Origin: Pseudomonadota bacterium
GTDB taxonomy: Bacteria; Desulfobacterota; Desulfobacteria; Desulfobacterales; Desulfolunaceae
Direction: 5' to 3'
Assembly (NCBI GenBank): GCA_018818835.1
Contig: JAHIRD010000165.1
Location: forward strand, 1 to 64,000
Length of the DNA: 64,000 bases
Positions 1-9,768 of the stretch are shown one piece after another. Below the pieces are notes generated by a model that ran no database searches, was not told the DNA's origin, and worked only from the letters and a program-made list of their open reading frames with translations. Position 1 is the first letter of the stretch; each line of letters begins with the position of its first letter. Made by a program: the position numbers and the translations under genes.

Positions 1-331
1 AAGGCATCGGGCGGTTCCTGCTGTCCCCATCTGAAACCGCTTTTCCATTTTCTCATTTAACTGGATTGATATATTCTTACGCTGGGATTTCTGCGTGGGA
101 TTTTCCACTGATTTTCGGGGCGTTTTCGGGGAGATTCAACATTGGGGACGCGATTCCCCTCAAACAAGGGCACGGCGCGCCGTGCCCCTACAATCTGCGA
201 ATGATTTTGCTCAATCGATTGACCCTGAATCGATCCTTAGAATCTTCATACGTCCCATAAGTCCCATGCGTCCCATAAGTCCCATAAGACTCGTAAGTCC
301 TTCCTGCTGCTTTAAAATTGGTTCCGATCCG
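1..331. repeat. Intergenic stretch with palindrome and tandem repeat
   Basis: No gene is supported here. The stretch holds a perfect 20-bp palindrome (GGGCACGGCG followed by its complement, 168-187), and a slightly decayed copy lies at about 47634-47652. From about 249 to 302 there is a tandem array built on the phrase CGTCCCATAAGTCCCAT with small variations. Both look like dispersed intergenic repeats lying downstream of the minus-strand RapA gene. Nothing else is recognisable. Confidence 0.6.
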
Positions 332-3157
332 CTATTTAAGAAGAATAAGCCGAAGCGCATCAAGGCGTAAGCTCGTCTTGTTCAAACAGCATCGCACGTC
401 TTCAATTTCTTGTGCCATCATTACAATTTCCTCCTCCCGTATTGAGGGGTTTACCTTTTTCAGGTTTTTTAATCGTTGAAGCTCGGATTGCATGGCTGTT
501 TCCATTTTGTTGACTGACGCGTCTATCATGGCATGGGCCAGGGGTTCTACTGCGGTCTGAGCATGGTGTACAAGGCCGGGAAGAAGCTGTCCTGATAAAA
601 CCTGATTTTCGGCCAGCCATGTTCCTGAAAGTGATTCAAGGCAGGTTGAAAAGAGATCAGGAGAATAGTCAGGGGTCAGATCGTGGCCGGAATGATCCAC
701 AACAACCCGCACAGGCTTGTCAGGAAGGAAGCGGTCAATATGCAATGATCGTGGCGCCACACATTCAGGGACAAAATACGCTTCAAGGAGAATCCCTGTT
801 TTCCCGGAATCATGCCACACGGCAAGACAACTGTTGCCCGCCCCGGACCCTAACAGGAGCTCAACAGCCCCGGTCACCATGGGATGGTCCTGGCTTAGAA
901 AATCAATGTCTTCGCGGCTAAGTGCCGTTTGCCTGTCAAAGGTAACCATCAGGGTGGTTTGGTTTCCTGCAGGCAGGGGAAACCCCGAGCAATTCATGGC
1001 ATTAAATCTTAACCGGTAGGTGCGATACCCTGCATCATCCGCTGTGATACCATAATAGTCAAACAGGTTCAGCATAAAATCATCAATGTTCCGGTTTTTG
1101 TCCAGGGTTATGATTTCATTTATAAGGGAGACTGCAACACCGGATTTAAACGAGTTCATTTCGAGCAACCGGTCACGGCCCTTTTCTAATTGTTCGGAAA
1201 GTGCTTTGCTATAGTTCCGGGTGTCCTCAACAAGTGAATGTAAAGCCGTCTCGTCCGGTGTTTTGTTTGCTGTTTGCTGATGGACAAGATCGATGATACG
1301 AGTACAGAATTTTTTATAACTGTGGTGAACCCCCCGGACATTGTTTTCAAACAAGCCAAGGCCTTTGCTGTACCAGTTTACCAGAATCGTAGACGTGCTG
1401 TTTTTAAGATAGGGCACATGGATGTGAATGTCTTCGGTTTGGCCTATTCTGTCCAGCCGCCCCATGCGCTGTTCCATAAGTTCAGGGTTTAAGGGGAGGT
1501 CAAATAAGACAAGGTGATGGGCAAACTGGAAATTCCGTCCCTCGCTGCCAATTTCAGAACAAATCATGAGTTGAGCCCCGTTTTTCTCAGAAAACCAGGC
1601 GGCACTCCTATCCCTTTGGATGAGGGTCATTTTTTCATTGAAAAGACCGGTTTTTATATTGATCTGTTGTTTCAATGCCGACTCGATCCCAAGAGTTTTA
1701 CGGATGGATCGACAGATAACCAATACTTTTTCACCTTTGAACCTGTGCAGAAGATCCACCAGAAAGGGTATTCTTGGATCATGGGAATAATTGCAGGGTG
1801 CCTTGTCATCAAGGCCTTCAATGTCGGCCATGAGCTCCTGATCTGCATTCCGGATACTGTCCGGCGATCCTGTTAAGGGGTATATATGTTCACGTCGTCC
1901 GGGAAACCCTTTGATGGTTGCCCTGGTATTTCGGAATATAATCCGTCCCGTACCATGGTGATCAAGCAGTTCATCTATAAGTTGTTTTTTATTCTGTTTG
2001 GTGCCGCAAATCAGTTTTCTGAATCTGAGCATCGTCTCGTCACAATTGCCGGAAAGACGAAAAAGTGTTGAGGATAAATCCTTTTTTGCAAGGGGTTTGT
2101 CTTGATTTATTCTGTCAATAAATTCAGCAATCACCTGGTAATGGTGTGTACTTTTCAGATAGTCATCAAAACAATAATACCGTGCAGGATCAAGAAGACG
2201 AAGATGGGCAAAATGGATTCGTTCACCCAATTGTTCCGGGGTTGCCGTTAACAGCATCATGCCGTTGCTTTTTTGCCCAAGGCGTTCAACAAACAGGTAG
2301 TCGGGGCTGTTTTCAACAAGGTGATGGGCCTCATCAATCACAAGCATGTCCCACCCTGCGGCAAGGATTTGTTCTTTTCTGCGCGGGTCCCGGGCAAAGC
2401 TTACACTGCAAATCCCAAGCTGATCCTCCAGAAAAGGATTGACGCTCACATCGTTTTGTTCTGCATCCGTGCAGTAGTCTGCATTAAAAATTTTGAATAA
2501 AAGACTGAATTTTCGGTATAATTCCACAAACCATTGGTGCACAAGCGAGTCGGGAACAAGAATAAGAACCCGGCCGATGCGCTCACATAAAAGAAGCCTG
2601 TGCAGAATCAGGGCTGCTTCGATTGTTTTTCCCAGGCCAACCTCATCGGAAAGCAAAATTCTTGGCACATGCCTGGATGAAACCTCCTCCGCAATATAAA
2701 ACTGGTGCGGAACAAGATCAACACGTCCACCCACAAAACCCCGTACAGGCGAGGCATTGGCTTTTGACCGAAAATCCCTTGCTGCACACCGGAGATTATA
2801 AATGGCATTTGAATCGACCATGCCGTTCATCAGGCGGTCTTTGGGTGTTGAAAAGCTTAGGGTGTCGCTAAGATCCGATTCATGGAGTTCATGACCGTCA
2901 CCATAATAAATGATAATTCCTTCGATCTCTTTAACGGTTTCCACATTGATTGTCAGGTCATGACGGGATGTGATTTCATCGCCGGGTTTAAACCGGACTC
3001 GTTTAACCGGCGCGGCTGCAATGGTATACAGCCGTTCGCACTGACTCCCGTAAAAGCTTACATGGATGCGTCTGGCTTCAATTCCGGTGATTGTCCCAAG
3101 CCCCAGTTCCGGCTCTGTTTCACTAATCCAGCGTTGCCCTTCAGTAAATTTTTCCAT
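332..3157 (-). CDS. rapA: RapA-like SNF2-family helicase/ATPase
   Basis: This 941-residue protein has the RapA/HepA layout. An N-terminal Tudor-like region with the opening EGQRWISETEPELGLGTI is followed by a SNF2-type ATPase. The Walker A stretch SDEVGLGKTIEAA lies near residue 170, a DEAH box (VIDEAHH) follows at about 275, and the helicase C lobe carries GSEGRNFQFAHHLV and the arginine-finger motif QRMGRLDRIGQ. In characterised bacteria RapA binds RNA polymerase and recycles it from stalled post-termination complexes; this role is inferred from family. The length is close to E. coli RapA (968). It stands alone, with about 630 bp of non-coding DNA upstream. Confidence 0.9.
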   Translation of the reverse strand: MEKFTEGQRWISETEPELGLGTITGIEARRIHVSFYGSQCERLYTIAAAPVKRVRFKPGDEITSRHDLTINVETVKEIEGIIIYYGDGHELHESDLSDTLSFSTPKDRLMNGMVDSNAIYNLRCAARDFRSKANASPVRGFVGGRVDLVPHQFYIAEEVSSRHVPRILLSDEVGLGKTIEAALILHRLLLCERIGRVLILVPDSLVHQWFVELYRKFSLLFKIFNADYCTDAEQNDVSVNPFLEDQLGICSVSFARDPRRKEQILAAGWDMLVIDEAHHLVENSPDYLFVERLGQKSNGMMLLTATPEQLGERIHFAHLRLLDPARYYCFDDYLKSTHHYQVIAEFIDRINQDKPLAKKDLSSTLFRLSGNCDETMLRFRKLICGTKQNKKQLIDELLDHHGTGRIIFRNTRATIKGFPGRREHIYPLTGSPDSIRNADQELMADIEGLDDKAPCNYSHDPRIPFLVDLLHRFKGEKVLVICRSIRKTLGIESALKQQINIKTGLFNEKMTLIQRDRSAAWFSEKNGAQLMICSEIGSEGRNFQFAHHLVLFDLPLNPELMEQRMGRLDRIGQTEDIHIHVPYLKNSTSTILVNWYSKGLGLFENNVRGVHHSYKKFCTRIIDLVHQQTANKTPDETALHSLVEDTRNYSKALSEQLEKGRDRLLEMNSFKSGVAVSLINEIITLDKNRNIDDFMLNLFDYYGITADDAGYRTYRLRFNAMNCSGFPLPAGNQTTLMVTFDRQTALSREDIDFLSQDHPMVTGAVELLLGSGAGNSCLAVWHDSGKTGILLEAYFVPECVAPRSLHIDRFLPDKPVRVVVDHSGHDLTPDYSPDLFSTCLESLSGTWLAENQVLSGQLLPGLVHHAQTAVEPLAHAMIDASVNKMETAMQSELQRLKNLKKVNPSIREEEIVMMAQEIEDVRCCLNKTSLRLDALRLILLK

Positions 3158-3789
3158 TCAGATCCGTTTTGTCTATCCTTATCGCCAACCAAACGCATTG
3201 CCCAGCATGGTATCGCCATGTTGAGTGCGTGCCCGTTTTTCTATCGGGTTTTTTTAAAGAGAGGAGGTTGTAGCGGACATGTGATTTAATGTCAAGCGGT
3301 TATAATATCTATTCTCTGGTTATACACTTTGTTCCTGTGACCAACTTATCGAGCGTTTATTTTATCACCATGAAGGCCAAGATCATGAAGAGGGCATTGT
3401 AACGGACTAATAACACGCTCATTCCATGAATCACCCCATCGTAGGTCAGGTTGAGGAACGAAACCTGACAAATTGGCCCCCATCCATATAAAAAAATTCA
3501 CCGTTCAAAAACCATATGCCCGATCATTATCTGTTCATTGGGTTCCGTTGGCTGGGGGTTGCCATCTTATGCCTCAATTAAAAAAACGTCAAAACGGGTC
3601 AATCAAAACAGGTCAAATCCCCGTTTGACTCTTTTAGCTTAAAATCATTGATAATAAAGGGGATATCTTACAGTCCGTATAGAAAAATTTCATATTTTAC
3701 CAGTTTTTAAAGTTGTAAATTTCAACGTTTAGAAAAAGGCGTCGGGCTTACGTTTGACCCTTACAGAGGTTCTCTTTTTATCATAAGAG
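3158..3789. other. Intergenic region with REP-like hairpin
   Basis: No convincing gene. It contains a hairpin at 3445-3469 (GTCAGGTT, an 8-nt loop, then AACCTGAC preceded by A), resembling the intergenic repeat seen in many proteobacteria as a hairpin around a GTTGAGCGAAACC-like core. A phrase near 3590-3645 (CCCGTTTGACTCTTTTAG) recurs near 9400-9425. These look like dispersed repeats between the RapA gene and the ATPase/PIN/ligase operon. Confidence 0.5.
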
Positions 3790-4488
3790 CTAAACGTAGA
3801 TCTGACCCCCAGCTTTTTTTAAACGGTTTGGCTTTATAGTAGAGTGAGACCAGTGCTGTTCCAAGGACTGAATAAATGCCGGGCGAACCAGTTTGGCCCG
3901 TTGCATCAGCCATTCATCCTGATCAAAACGGAGATAAATACCTTCTGCGGGTTGGTCACTAATTTGCGAGTGCGACAAAAGCGTCTTAAGACCCGCCAAA
4001 GTAAAGCTACCTCGTTTGATGGTCGGTACGCGAATAATTTTCATCTTGTTCAATAGTTCATCTCTACAACAGACAGATAAAAACTGTTCTATCTCTTTGT
4101 CAAAGATGTCGAACCCAAGAAACCAATCCGGTAGCCGATCATAAAAAACTGAATGCCGTGCATAGCACCATTCCCCGAAAAGAATGAAATGGTCTGTTAA
4201 GCACTCGAACAGGACATCGGTTCGTGGAAACAACCATTCCCCAAGCTTTTTCCATTGTCCTGTGCCTGGAAGATGCAGATACGCCCCTCTGTTCTGGACC
4301 CGCATATTCCCATCCGCATCAAACGAAATTCCCAAATTTGCGCCATCCACTTTTTCTTCAACAGATAGTTCATGCAGAAGAAATTCAGTCTGCTCGGATT
4401 TCGACATGATCTTATCGCCTCTGATAGCAAGATCAGCAAGATTTGTCAGATGTGGGGTGGAGGGATATTTGAAAAAATCTTCTGTCAC
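3790..4488 (-). CDS. RNA-ligase-fold nucleotidyltransferase
   Basis: The 232-residue protein carries the ordered motifs of the covalent nucleotidyltransferase superfamily: motif I EEKVDGANLG with candidate AMP-accepting Lys46, a following RVQNRG stretch, motif III FGEWCYARHS, motif IV EGIYLR and motif V QRAKLVRP. This fits the RNA ligase family (PF09414), which joins RNA ends through a lysyl-AMP intermediate. It is short, essentially the catalytic domain only, without an obvious added specificity domain. The start is a GTG that shares its first base with the last base of the PIN gene's TAG stop, so the two are translationally coupled. As third gene of a nuclease operon it may reseal RNA cut by the PIN protein or by a phage; that is inference. 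Confidence 0.8.
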   Translation of the reverse strand: MTEDFFKYPSTPHLTNLADLAIRGDKIMSKSEQTEFLLHELSVEEKVDGANLGISFDADGNMRVQNRGAYLHLPGTGQWKKLGEWLFPRTDVLFECLTDHFILFGEWCYARHSVFYDRLPDWFLGFDIFDKEIEQFLSVCCRDELLNKMKIIRVPTIKRGSFTLAGLKTLLSHSQISDQPAEGIYLRFDQDEWLMQRAKLVRPAFIQSLEQHWSHSTIKPNRLKKAGGQIYV

Positions 4489-5015
4489 TAACCCATTTTC
4501 TCCGCATACTTGGCCATAACATATTCAGGACACAAAAAATGAACAGCAATACCAACTTCCGATAAGGCGTCTTTCCATCCCCACCATTTGCTATCTGTTG
4601 CTTGCAAAATCATCGGTTTCTCCGGGTGTTCATTTGCAACAGCAACAAACTTACGATCCGAGGTGTCGAAATCTTTCAGGTCGTCATGGACTGGAAATTG
4701 ATGGTATGAGTCACCATCTTTCGAAATTGTCACCCTGTTAGAATCAGGTAGGCTCCAACGATTATCATGAACCCATTTCATGAACCTATCTCCCGTGCCA
4801 GGCTGACCCGTCATAGAAAGCTGTTTCCTGTATTCATCGAATATTTCATCACCGGCATCTATCACCAGACCACGATTCTTGATAACATACTCGACAGCCT
4901 CAACGCAGGCCAAAACACAGTGAGCAAGATCTAAGGGAACCTGTTCAGGGTCAATGCTAAGGTTGGCCGTCTTTGGCACATTTGTGTCCACAAGACATTT
5001 TCTTGGTAAACTCAT
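4488..5015 (-). CDS. PIN-like nuclease domain protein
   Basis: About 175 residues. It opens with the PIN signature CLVDTN near residue 10 and later shows TSDRKFVAVANEH and QATDSKWW, providing the acidic residues expected in a PIN metal site (Asp near the N terminus, Asp in the middle, Asp in ATDSKW). PIN domains are metal-dependent ribonucleases; function here is inferred. The chosen ATG overlaps the ATPase stop as ATGA and is preceded by a G-rich ribosome site; an ATG two codons upstream (5021) is an alternative. It is longer than VapC toxins and has no VapB-like antitoxin, but is locked between an ATPase and an RNA ligase, which suggests a toxin/effector role controlled by the ATPase. Confidence 0.75.
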   Translation of the reverse strand: MSLPRKCLVDTNVPKTANLSIDPEQVPLDLAHCVLACVEAVEYVIKNRGLVIDAGDEIFDEYRKQLSMTGQPGTGDRFMKWVHDNRWSLPDSNRVTISKDGDSYHQFPVHDDLKDFDTSDRKFVAVANEHPEKPMILQATDSKWWGWKDALSEVGIAVHFLCPEYVMAKYAEKMG

Positions 5016-6415
5016 TCGCATCCCCCCGCTTTTTCGTTTCTTTGCTGTATTCGCTTTTTCATGGCCGCCTTTGCTTGTCCAGTGATATCACCTATTTCAT
5101 CACCAAAGAAGTTTTCAGGCCAGTTCAAAATATTTCCAAACAAGTCCAATTGCAAAGATTCCAGCGTTGCAGGGGTTTTCGTGATATTAGCGAAATATGC
5201 AGAAACTCTTTCTTGTGAAACTACGTCTTCAGCAATCCGCCTTTGCAGCCTTCGGAGGAAATGTTCCGAGTGGGTTTCAATAACCAACTGGATATTTCTG
5301 TCCACACCATTTTCCCTGGAGTTAATCACATCTATCATGACATCCGCCAATGCCGACTGAGCATTAGGATGTAGATGAATTTCTGGCTGTTCCATGAGAA
5401 TGATAGAACCAGGAGGGGCATAGAAACACTGAACAAGAACAGGGAGTACCTGAGATATACCAAAGCCTACATCCGGAAGATCTACCCAATCGTTTGAACC
5501 CTTTGTTTGAACATTGACCTCATATTCCTGCCGAGTTGCAGCAATTTTCTTAACCCTGAAATCTTCAATCAGCCCCATGGATTTAAGACTTGCAGCGATT
5601 ATCTCCTCGAATGGCTTGGCTACCCTTCTATAACCCAAACTAATTTTTCTGTTTTTACTGGCAAGAAGCGCCGCTATGGTATTTTCACCGGAATAACCAA
5701 CACTCTCTGGAGTAATGCCGCCCCAAGGGTAGAGTCTCACAGTTTTGGTTCTCAACGGGCCAAGATAACATATGGACTTAAAGAACTTTTCTTGAGCAAG
5801 GTTTAGATCCTGAACAAATTCAGAGTTTTTATAGTAGTTAACAACTTCATCAGGGAAACCGTAAAACCGAACGGGTGGACTCGGATACCAGACTCTTCCT
5901 GGGTTCCTAACCAAAGAATATTTAGAAGCATTAACTTCATATTGACCGGACTTCTTTGCTGAGGGACTCATTGTAATGGAAAGAACCAATTCATTTTTTT
6001 CTTTAAGGTGGTAATCCAATTGTTCTATTACCAACATATCAGATTCTTTGTCGCCTTTAACTATTGCAGAAAATGAGACCGTATCTGCGGAATAATTAGT
6101 TTGTGAAACGGTATCCCTGAATTTTAGTTTATAAGGTGAGTCCCACTCGTAGTCAAAGGCGATTTTATTATCGAGCTTTCTTTGATAGATCATTTCGCGA
6201 AAGGATCCCAACTGAACCGCACTATTCGGACCCCCTGGATAAAGAATGGCCTTGCGATCCTGCGATTCAGCAGTTTGCTTGAGCATCATAAGAAACTGGC
6301 CGATACTGGATTTACCTGAGCTATTGGCACCAAAAAACAAAGTAATGGGGGCCATACGAATAGTTCCAGTATCCTTCCAGCCCTTGAAGCATTGTATTTG
6401 AAGTCGTTTTAGCAT
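5012..6415 (-). CDS. DUF3696 / AAA_15 ABC-type ATPase
   Basis: A 467-residue ATPase of the SMC/RecF-like ABC class. The Walker A (FFGANSSGKSSI) lies near residue 27. A signature region (VGFGISQVLPVL) is followed by Walker B ILMEQPEIHLHP and the switch motif VIETHSEHFL. The C terminus (LFGNILNWPENFFGDEIGDI) fits DUF3696. Related ATPases act as sensors or scaffolds in antiphage systems such as PARIS (AriA) and OLD-type systems; this family knowledge does not prove defence here. It is the first gene of a three-gene operon, overlapping the PIN gene by four bases. The upstream 860 bp is non-coding and AT-rich. Confidence 0.85.
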   Translation of the reverse strand: MLKRLQIQCFKGWKDTGTIRMAPITLFFGANSSGKSSIGQFLMMLKQTAESQDRKAILYPGGPNSAVQLGSFREMIYQRKLDNKIAFDYEWDSPYKLKFRDTVSQTNYSADTVSFSAIVKGDKESDMLVIEQLDYHLKEKNELVLSITMSPSAKKSGQYEVNASKYSLVRNPGRVWYPSPPVRFYGFPDEVVNYYKNSEFVQDLNLAQEKFFKSICYLGPLRTKTVRLYPWGGITPESVGYSGENTIAALLASKNRKISLGYRRVAKPFEEIIAASLKSMGLIEDFRVKKIAATRQEYEVNVQTKGSNDWVDLPDVGFGISQVLPVLVQCFYAPPGSIILMEQPEIHLHPNAQSALADVMIDVINSRENGVDRNIQLVIETHSEHFLRRLQRRIAEDVVSQERVSAYFANITKTPATLESLQLDLFGNILNWPENFFGDEIGDITGQAKAAMKKRIQQRNEKAGGCE

Positions 6416-7279
6416 GTTAGCTCCTATCTATGAGTAGAAAGCTACTCTAAATTTTCCCATGAAACTTCTGTTTTTAAGTCTTTGTTTCTACCAAAAAGCT
6501 TAACTCAGATTCTTTTATCAAGGCCAATCCACGGGTTGATAAGATTATCTTTTGCTAATCAAATTATGACAACTTCTGTATCCTGAAACTGATATGATTT
6601 CTCGGTAAACAATAAAATCTCTGTCGATCCTTACTTTATATTCCAAGGACAATGTGAATTCAAACGTCACAAATTTCAGAGAATCCATACCAAACTATAG
6701 ACACAGTCATTTCATTTCGTCTCATATAAAGCTTTATGGATTACAAACAAGCTATGAGAGATTAAATACAAACAAAACGCTATTTTCACAAGTATTTTAA
6801 AAATCATGCGTTTCTGAACTCAGAATTCTTGGGACAACAGACGATATCAGGTTTACCTTGCCACCATTTAAAATGGGAGGTTGAGTTGAGGAATGAACTC
6901 CAACATCACCGCCCCTAATCTGCGGCAATGATAACCATGATTGATGAACTCGTAATAGTATAAAAGATGGCGTATCAGTTTAGTCCATGCGTAGCACACC
7001 CACTGAAGGTAATTGATGAGCCATGTTTTCTGGAATTGACCTTATTCCCCGACCGAGGCTAAGGTGATCAGGCCTTTTGATGTTTCTTATATTGGCTTTG
7101 CAATTGTTATTGTCTTGGCATGTTATATTTTTAGTATCGAGTTCGAAGAGATGGCTGCTGTCCGCTCAGGATCAAATTGATTGTTCAGTAAATCGTAAAC
7201 GTCCACCGATTGTTTGGTCTGAAGCTCAATCCAGACTTATTGCTGATTCAAGCGATCCGGCAGATGAAATGTCAACCCC
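6416..7279. other. Long AT-rich intergenic region
   Basis: About 860 bp without a supported gene, upstream of the ATPase operon. It contains a decayed REP-like hairpin near 6873-6910 and a half-site of the TGATGAACTCGTAA repeat at about 6951-6965 whose complete version occurs at 25528-25681. A minus-strand reading around 6900-7030 is open but matches nothing I know and runs through the repeat, so I do not call it. The operon promoter is probably near 6420-6600, but I see no clear -35/-10 pair. Confidence 0.4.
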
Positions 7280-7972
7280 TCATTCCCGGCTCTTTTTTTT
7301 TAATGCGCTATAAAGTGGGCAGGTTTCAATGTCCGTCACCTCTCCAGACCGGTATTTTTCAAGAATGGCACATGAAACAGCCGCAAGGGCTCTTCTTACG
7401 TCCCGACGTTTTCCTTTGACTCGTTGGATCTTCATATGGTCATAGGCGGTTGTATGGTGGCGCATCCATGCAATAACCGCAGCCTGTACCCGTTCTTCCA
7501 GGGGAATGCGTTCTGTCCGTGCAACGGTCCCGCTGCCAACTGGGGTGGCATGGGTTGTAACCGCTTGGGCAAGTTTTTCCGATAGATCGGCATAGTCCGG
7601 GTGGAAGTGCAGAAAAGCAAGGGTTGCTTCATGGAATGAACCGACATAGGCTCCCTGTTTTTTCACACGACGTTTCAGATCCGATTCGCGTTTTTTGGCA
7701 TATTCAGGCCTTGCTCTTTTTTCTTCAAGCTCTTTTCCGGTTTGAATAAGTGTTGCTTCCGGGGCCCATACGCCGCCGGAAAATAAACGCCTCCCTTTTT
7801 TATACCGGACCTGCCAGGATGGCCCTGCTTTTTTAACAGCCCGGGTATGTGCAGCATCTCCGGGTGGGAGCAGTGCCCAGTCAGACGGCGGTTTCAGTAT
7901 GTTTCCATCTTCAGTCTGAACGGTTCCGGCTTCTTTCCCTTGGAAAACATTTCTATTTTTATCGGTCATCAT
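7280..7972 (-). CDS. DUF2293 domain protein
   Basis: The 230-residue product contains the DUF2293 core in its second half: HPDYADLSEKLAQAVTTHA, an arginine-rich segment ending ERIPLEERVQAAVIAWMRH and the TAYD motif, followed by a basic stretch (KIQRVKGKRRDVRR). The N-terminal half is basic and probably nucleic-acid-binding or disordered. The biochemical function of DUF2293 is unknown to me. The region shows no membrane segment or signal peptide. It lies 24 bp after the TPR-methyltransferase on the same strand and may be co-transcribed with it. Confidence 0.75.
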   Translation of the reverse strand: MMTDKNRNVFQGKEAGTVQTEDGNILKPPSDWALLPPGDAAHTRAVKKAGPSWQVRYKKGRRLFSGGVWAPEATLIQTGKELEEKRARPEYAKKRESDLKRRVKKQGAYVGSFHEATLAFLHFHPDYADLSEKLAQAVTTHATPVGSGTVARTERIPLEERVQAAVIAWMRHHTTAYDHMKIQRVKGKRRDVRRALAAVSCAILEKYRSGEVTDIETCPLYSALKKKSRE

Positions 7973-7996
7973 GATTAACCTTTTAATCTCAGTGGC

Positions 7997-9304
7997 TTAT
8001 TTTTTCATTGCCACAATCAATAATCCCTTGACCGGATGTCCCGATTGGTTCCTGATATCGGCTTTGCTTATGTCTGTTATGGTAAATCCATGCCGATCCA
8101 GGCACTGTTGAATATAGTGTTGTGAATGGGCAAAGCGGCCGCTGGGATACAGTTGGTAATCTGCGGGATGGTCTTTGAGATGTTCGACTGAAAATGCAAG
8201 TTTCCCGCCGCTGACAAGGAAAGATGATGCGGATGTGATAATCGTATCCAAATTCCCAAAATAGACAAAGACATCCGAGCTGTAGATCAGGTCAAATTGT
8301 ACTGGGAAAACCCAGTCCTGAAGGATGTCAAACACCTCAAGTCGGTTGTAAAGTTTCTTTTCAGAGGCTTTTTCGAGCATCTTTGACGATACATCAACAC
8401 CTGTAAGGCTCTTGGCAAAGGGCCGATAGTGCTGTGCACCCAGGCCCGTACCGCAGCCAAGGTCCAGCATCGTCATTTGTTCAGTCAAATAGGGGCGCAC
8501 AAGGTTAAAAAGGAGTTCAGGCGTTTTATAGCCCAGCGTTTCAACCAAAATCGTTTCAAAATTTTCAGCACACTGATCAAAAATAGTGCGTATATGCTCC
8601 ACCGGTGCGGCATCCGGTGTTTCACCCCGCCCCATGCTTTGGAGCATGAACGTTGCAACATTATGATCCGGGTGTATGTTCAGCACCTTAGTGTAGTGTT
8701 TTTCAGCGTCTTCGAACTGTTTGGCCTTTTGAAGTAAAATCCCGAGATTTAAGTGGGGGGATGCATAATCCGGCTGGATCTCAATGGCCTTTGCATATGA
8801 TTTTAAGGCATTTTCAGTCAGGTTGCGTTCATCTTGGGCCACACCAAGATTGTTCCATGCCTCTGCCATGTCAGGAGCAAATGTGACGGCCGCCCGAAAA
8901 CTTGCAAACGCATCATCGTGTTTCCCGGTTTCCTGGTACGCGACGCCCAGATTATTCCATACGTGGCCAATCTTGGGCTGCTGATCGAGCATAACCTTGT
9001 AAATAGCGATGGCTCCGTGATGGTCATTCTCCAGTTGTTTCAGTCTTCCCAGGCTATAGCATGCTGACAAATCCGGCGGGTTGAGATTGGCGGCCTTTTC
9101 AAATAGCGGTTTGGCCTTCTCCGGTAGGTCCTGATCCAGAAACAGGTTACCCAGCGCACTCAGTGCCCGTCCCCAGTCAGGCCTTTTTTTCAATATGTCC
9201 CGGTAGCCTTTTTCCGCTTCAGAAAGTTTCCCTTCTCTGTGGGCTGAATAATATGTTTTGAACATGTGTTCGAGATCGTCTTTTGTATCCTTTTCCATCA
9301 TCAT
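7997..9304 (-). CDS. TPR-repeat protein fused to SAM methyltransferase
   Basis: 435 residues. Roughly residues 10-215 form at least five tetratricopeptide repeats (for example the units around WNNLGVAYQETGKHDDAFAS and WNNLGVAQDERNLTENALKS). Residues 220-435 form a class I methyltransferase with SAM-binding motif MLDLGCGTGLGAQ, acidic motif GVDVS, and a following IYSSDVFVYFG stretch. The TPR part probably binds a protein partner and the C-terminal part methylates a small molecule or protein; the substrate is unknown. Such fusions are common in environmental bacteria. The start is one of three consecutive ATG codons. Confidence 0.85.
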   Translation of the reverse strand: MMMEKDTKDDLEHMFKTYYSAHREGKLSEAEKGYRDILKKRPDWGRALSALGNLFLDQDLPEKAKPLFEKAANLNPPDLSACYSLGRLKQLENDHHGAIAIYKVMLDQQPKIGHVWNNLGVAYQETGKHDDAFASFRAAVTFAPDMAEAWNNLGVAQDERNLTENALKSYAKAIEIQPDYASPHLNLGILLQKAKQFEDAEKHYTKVLNIHPDHNVATFMLQSMGRGETPDAAPVEHIRTIFDQCAENFETILVETLGYKTPELLFNLVRPYLTEQMTMLDLGCGTGLGAQHYRPFAKSLTGVDVSSKMLEKASEKKLYNRLEVFDILQDWVFPVQFDLIYSSDVFVYFGNLDTIITSASSFLVSGGKLAFSVEHLKDHPADYQLYPSGRFAHSQHYIQQCLDRHGFTITDISKADIRNQSGHPVKGLLIVAMKK

Positions 9305-9768
9305 CGAATAGCATATATAGACTGAAATCTACCATATAAAAATTCAGTTTGGTTCTTATGGTGGTTGTTCATTAAGGGTCTCGGGAGGGGTCGGAGGGGG
9401 TCAGGTCTCCGTTTGACTCTTTTGGAGAAATATTGGAACAGGAAAATAAAAATAATATATATTTACGAACGGGTGGTGATTAAAAGCAGACACCGTGTGT
9501 CCCTGCACCTCATGCCCATGGTCCGGCAGTCGTTTAAATTCTGTACAAAAGCGGGATTATTATGTATCATGATCCCATTATTAAACTGTCTCAATACATA
9601 TTCTTTCACAAAATACCTGAAATCTTCACACAGAATACTCGATTAAAGCCGCTTTCATATTTTTTTGTCATACGGCATGCATTTTGCTTTTGTTAGTTAT
9701 CAACAGTTTAGATTAACGACCATATGGGTGGTAAACGCTGAAACGACATAGTCCACAGGAGGCAAACA
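9305..9768. other. Intergenic region with dispersed repeat phrases
   Basis: No gene supported. Two repeat phrases are visible: CCGTTTGACTCTTTTGG near 9403-9424 (shared with 3610-3635) and ACGAACGGGTGGTGATTAAAA near 9463-9484, a copy of the phrase found at 10607, 13639, 24775 and 25026. The thiol peroxidase promoter must lie near the right end; a Shine-Dalgarno-like AGGAGG sits just before its ATG. Confidence 0.5.

Noticed and set aside
249-302. CRISPR-like short repeats
   Set aside because: Repeats are contiguous without unique spacers, so it is a simple tandem array.
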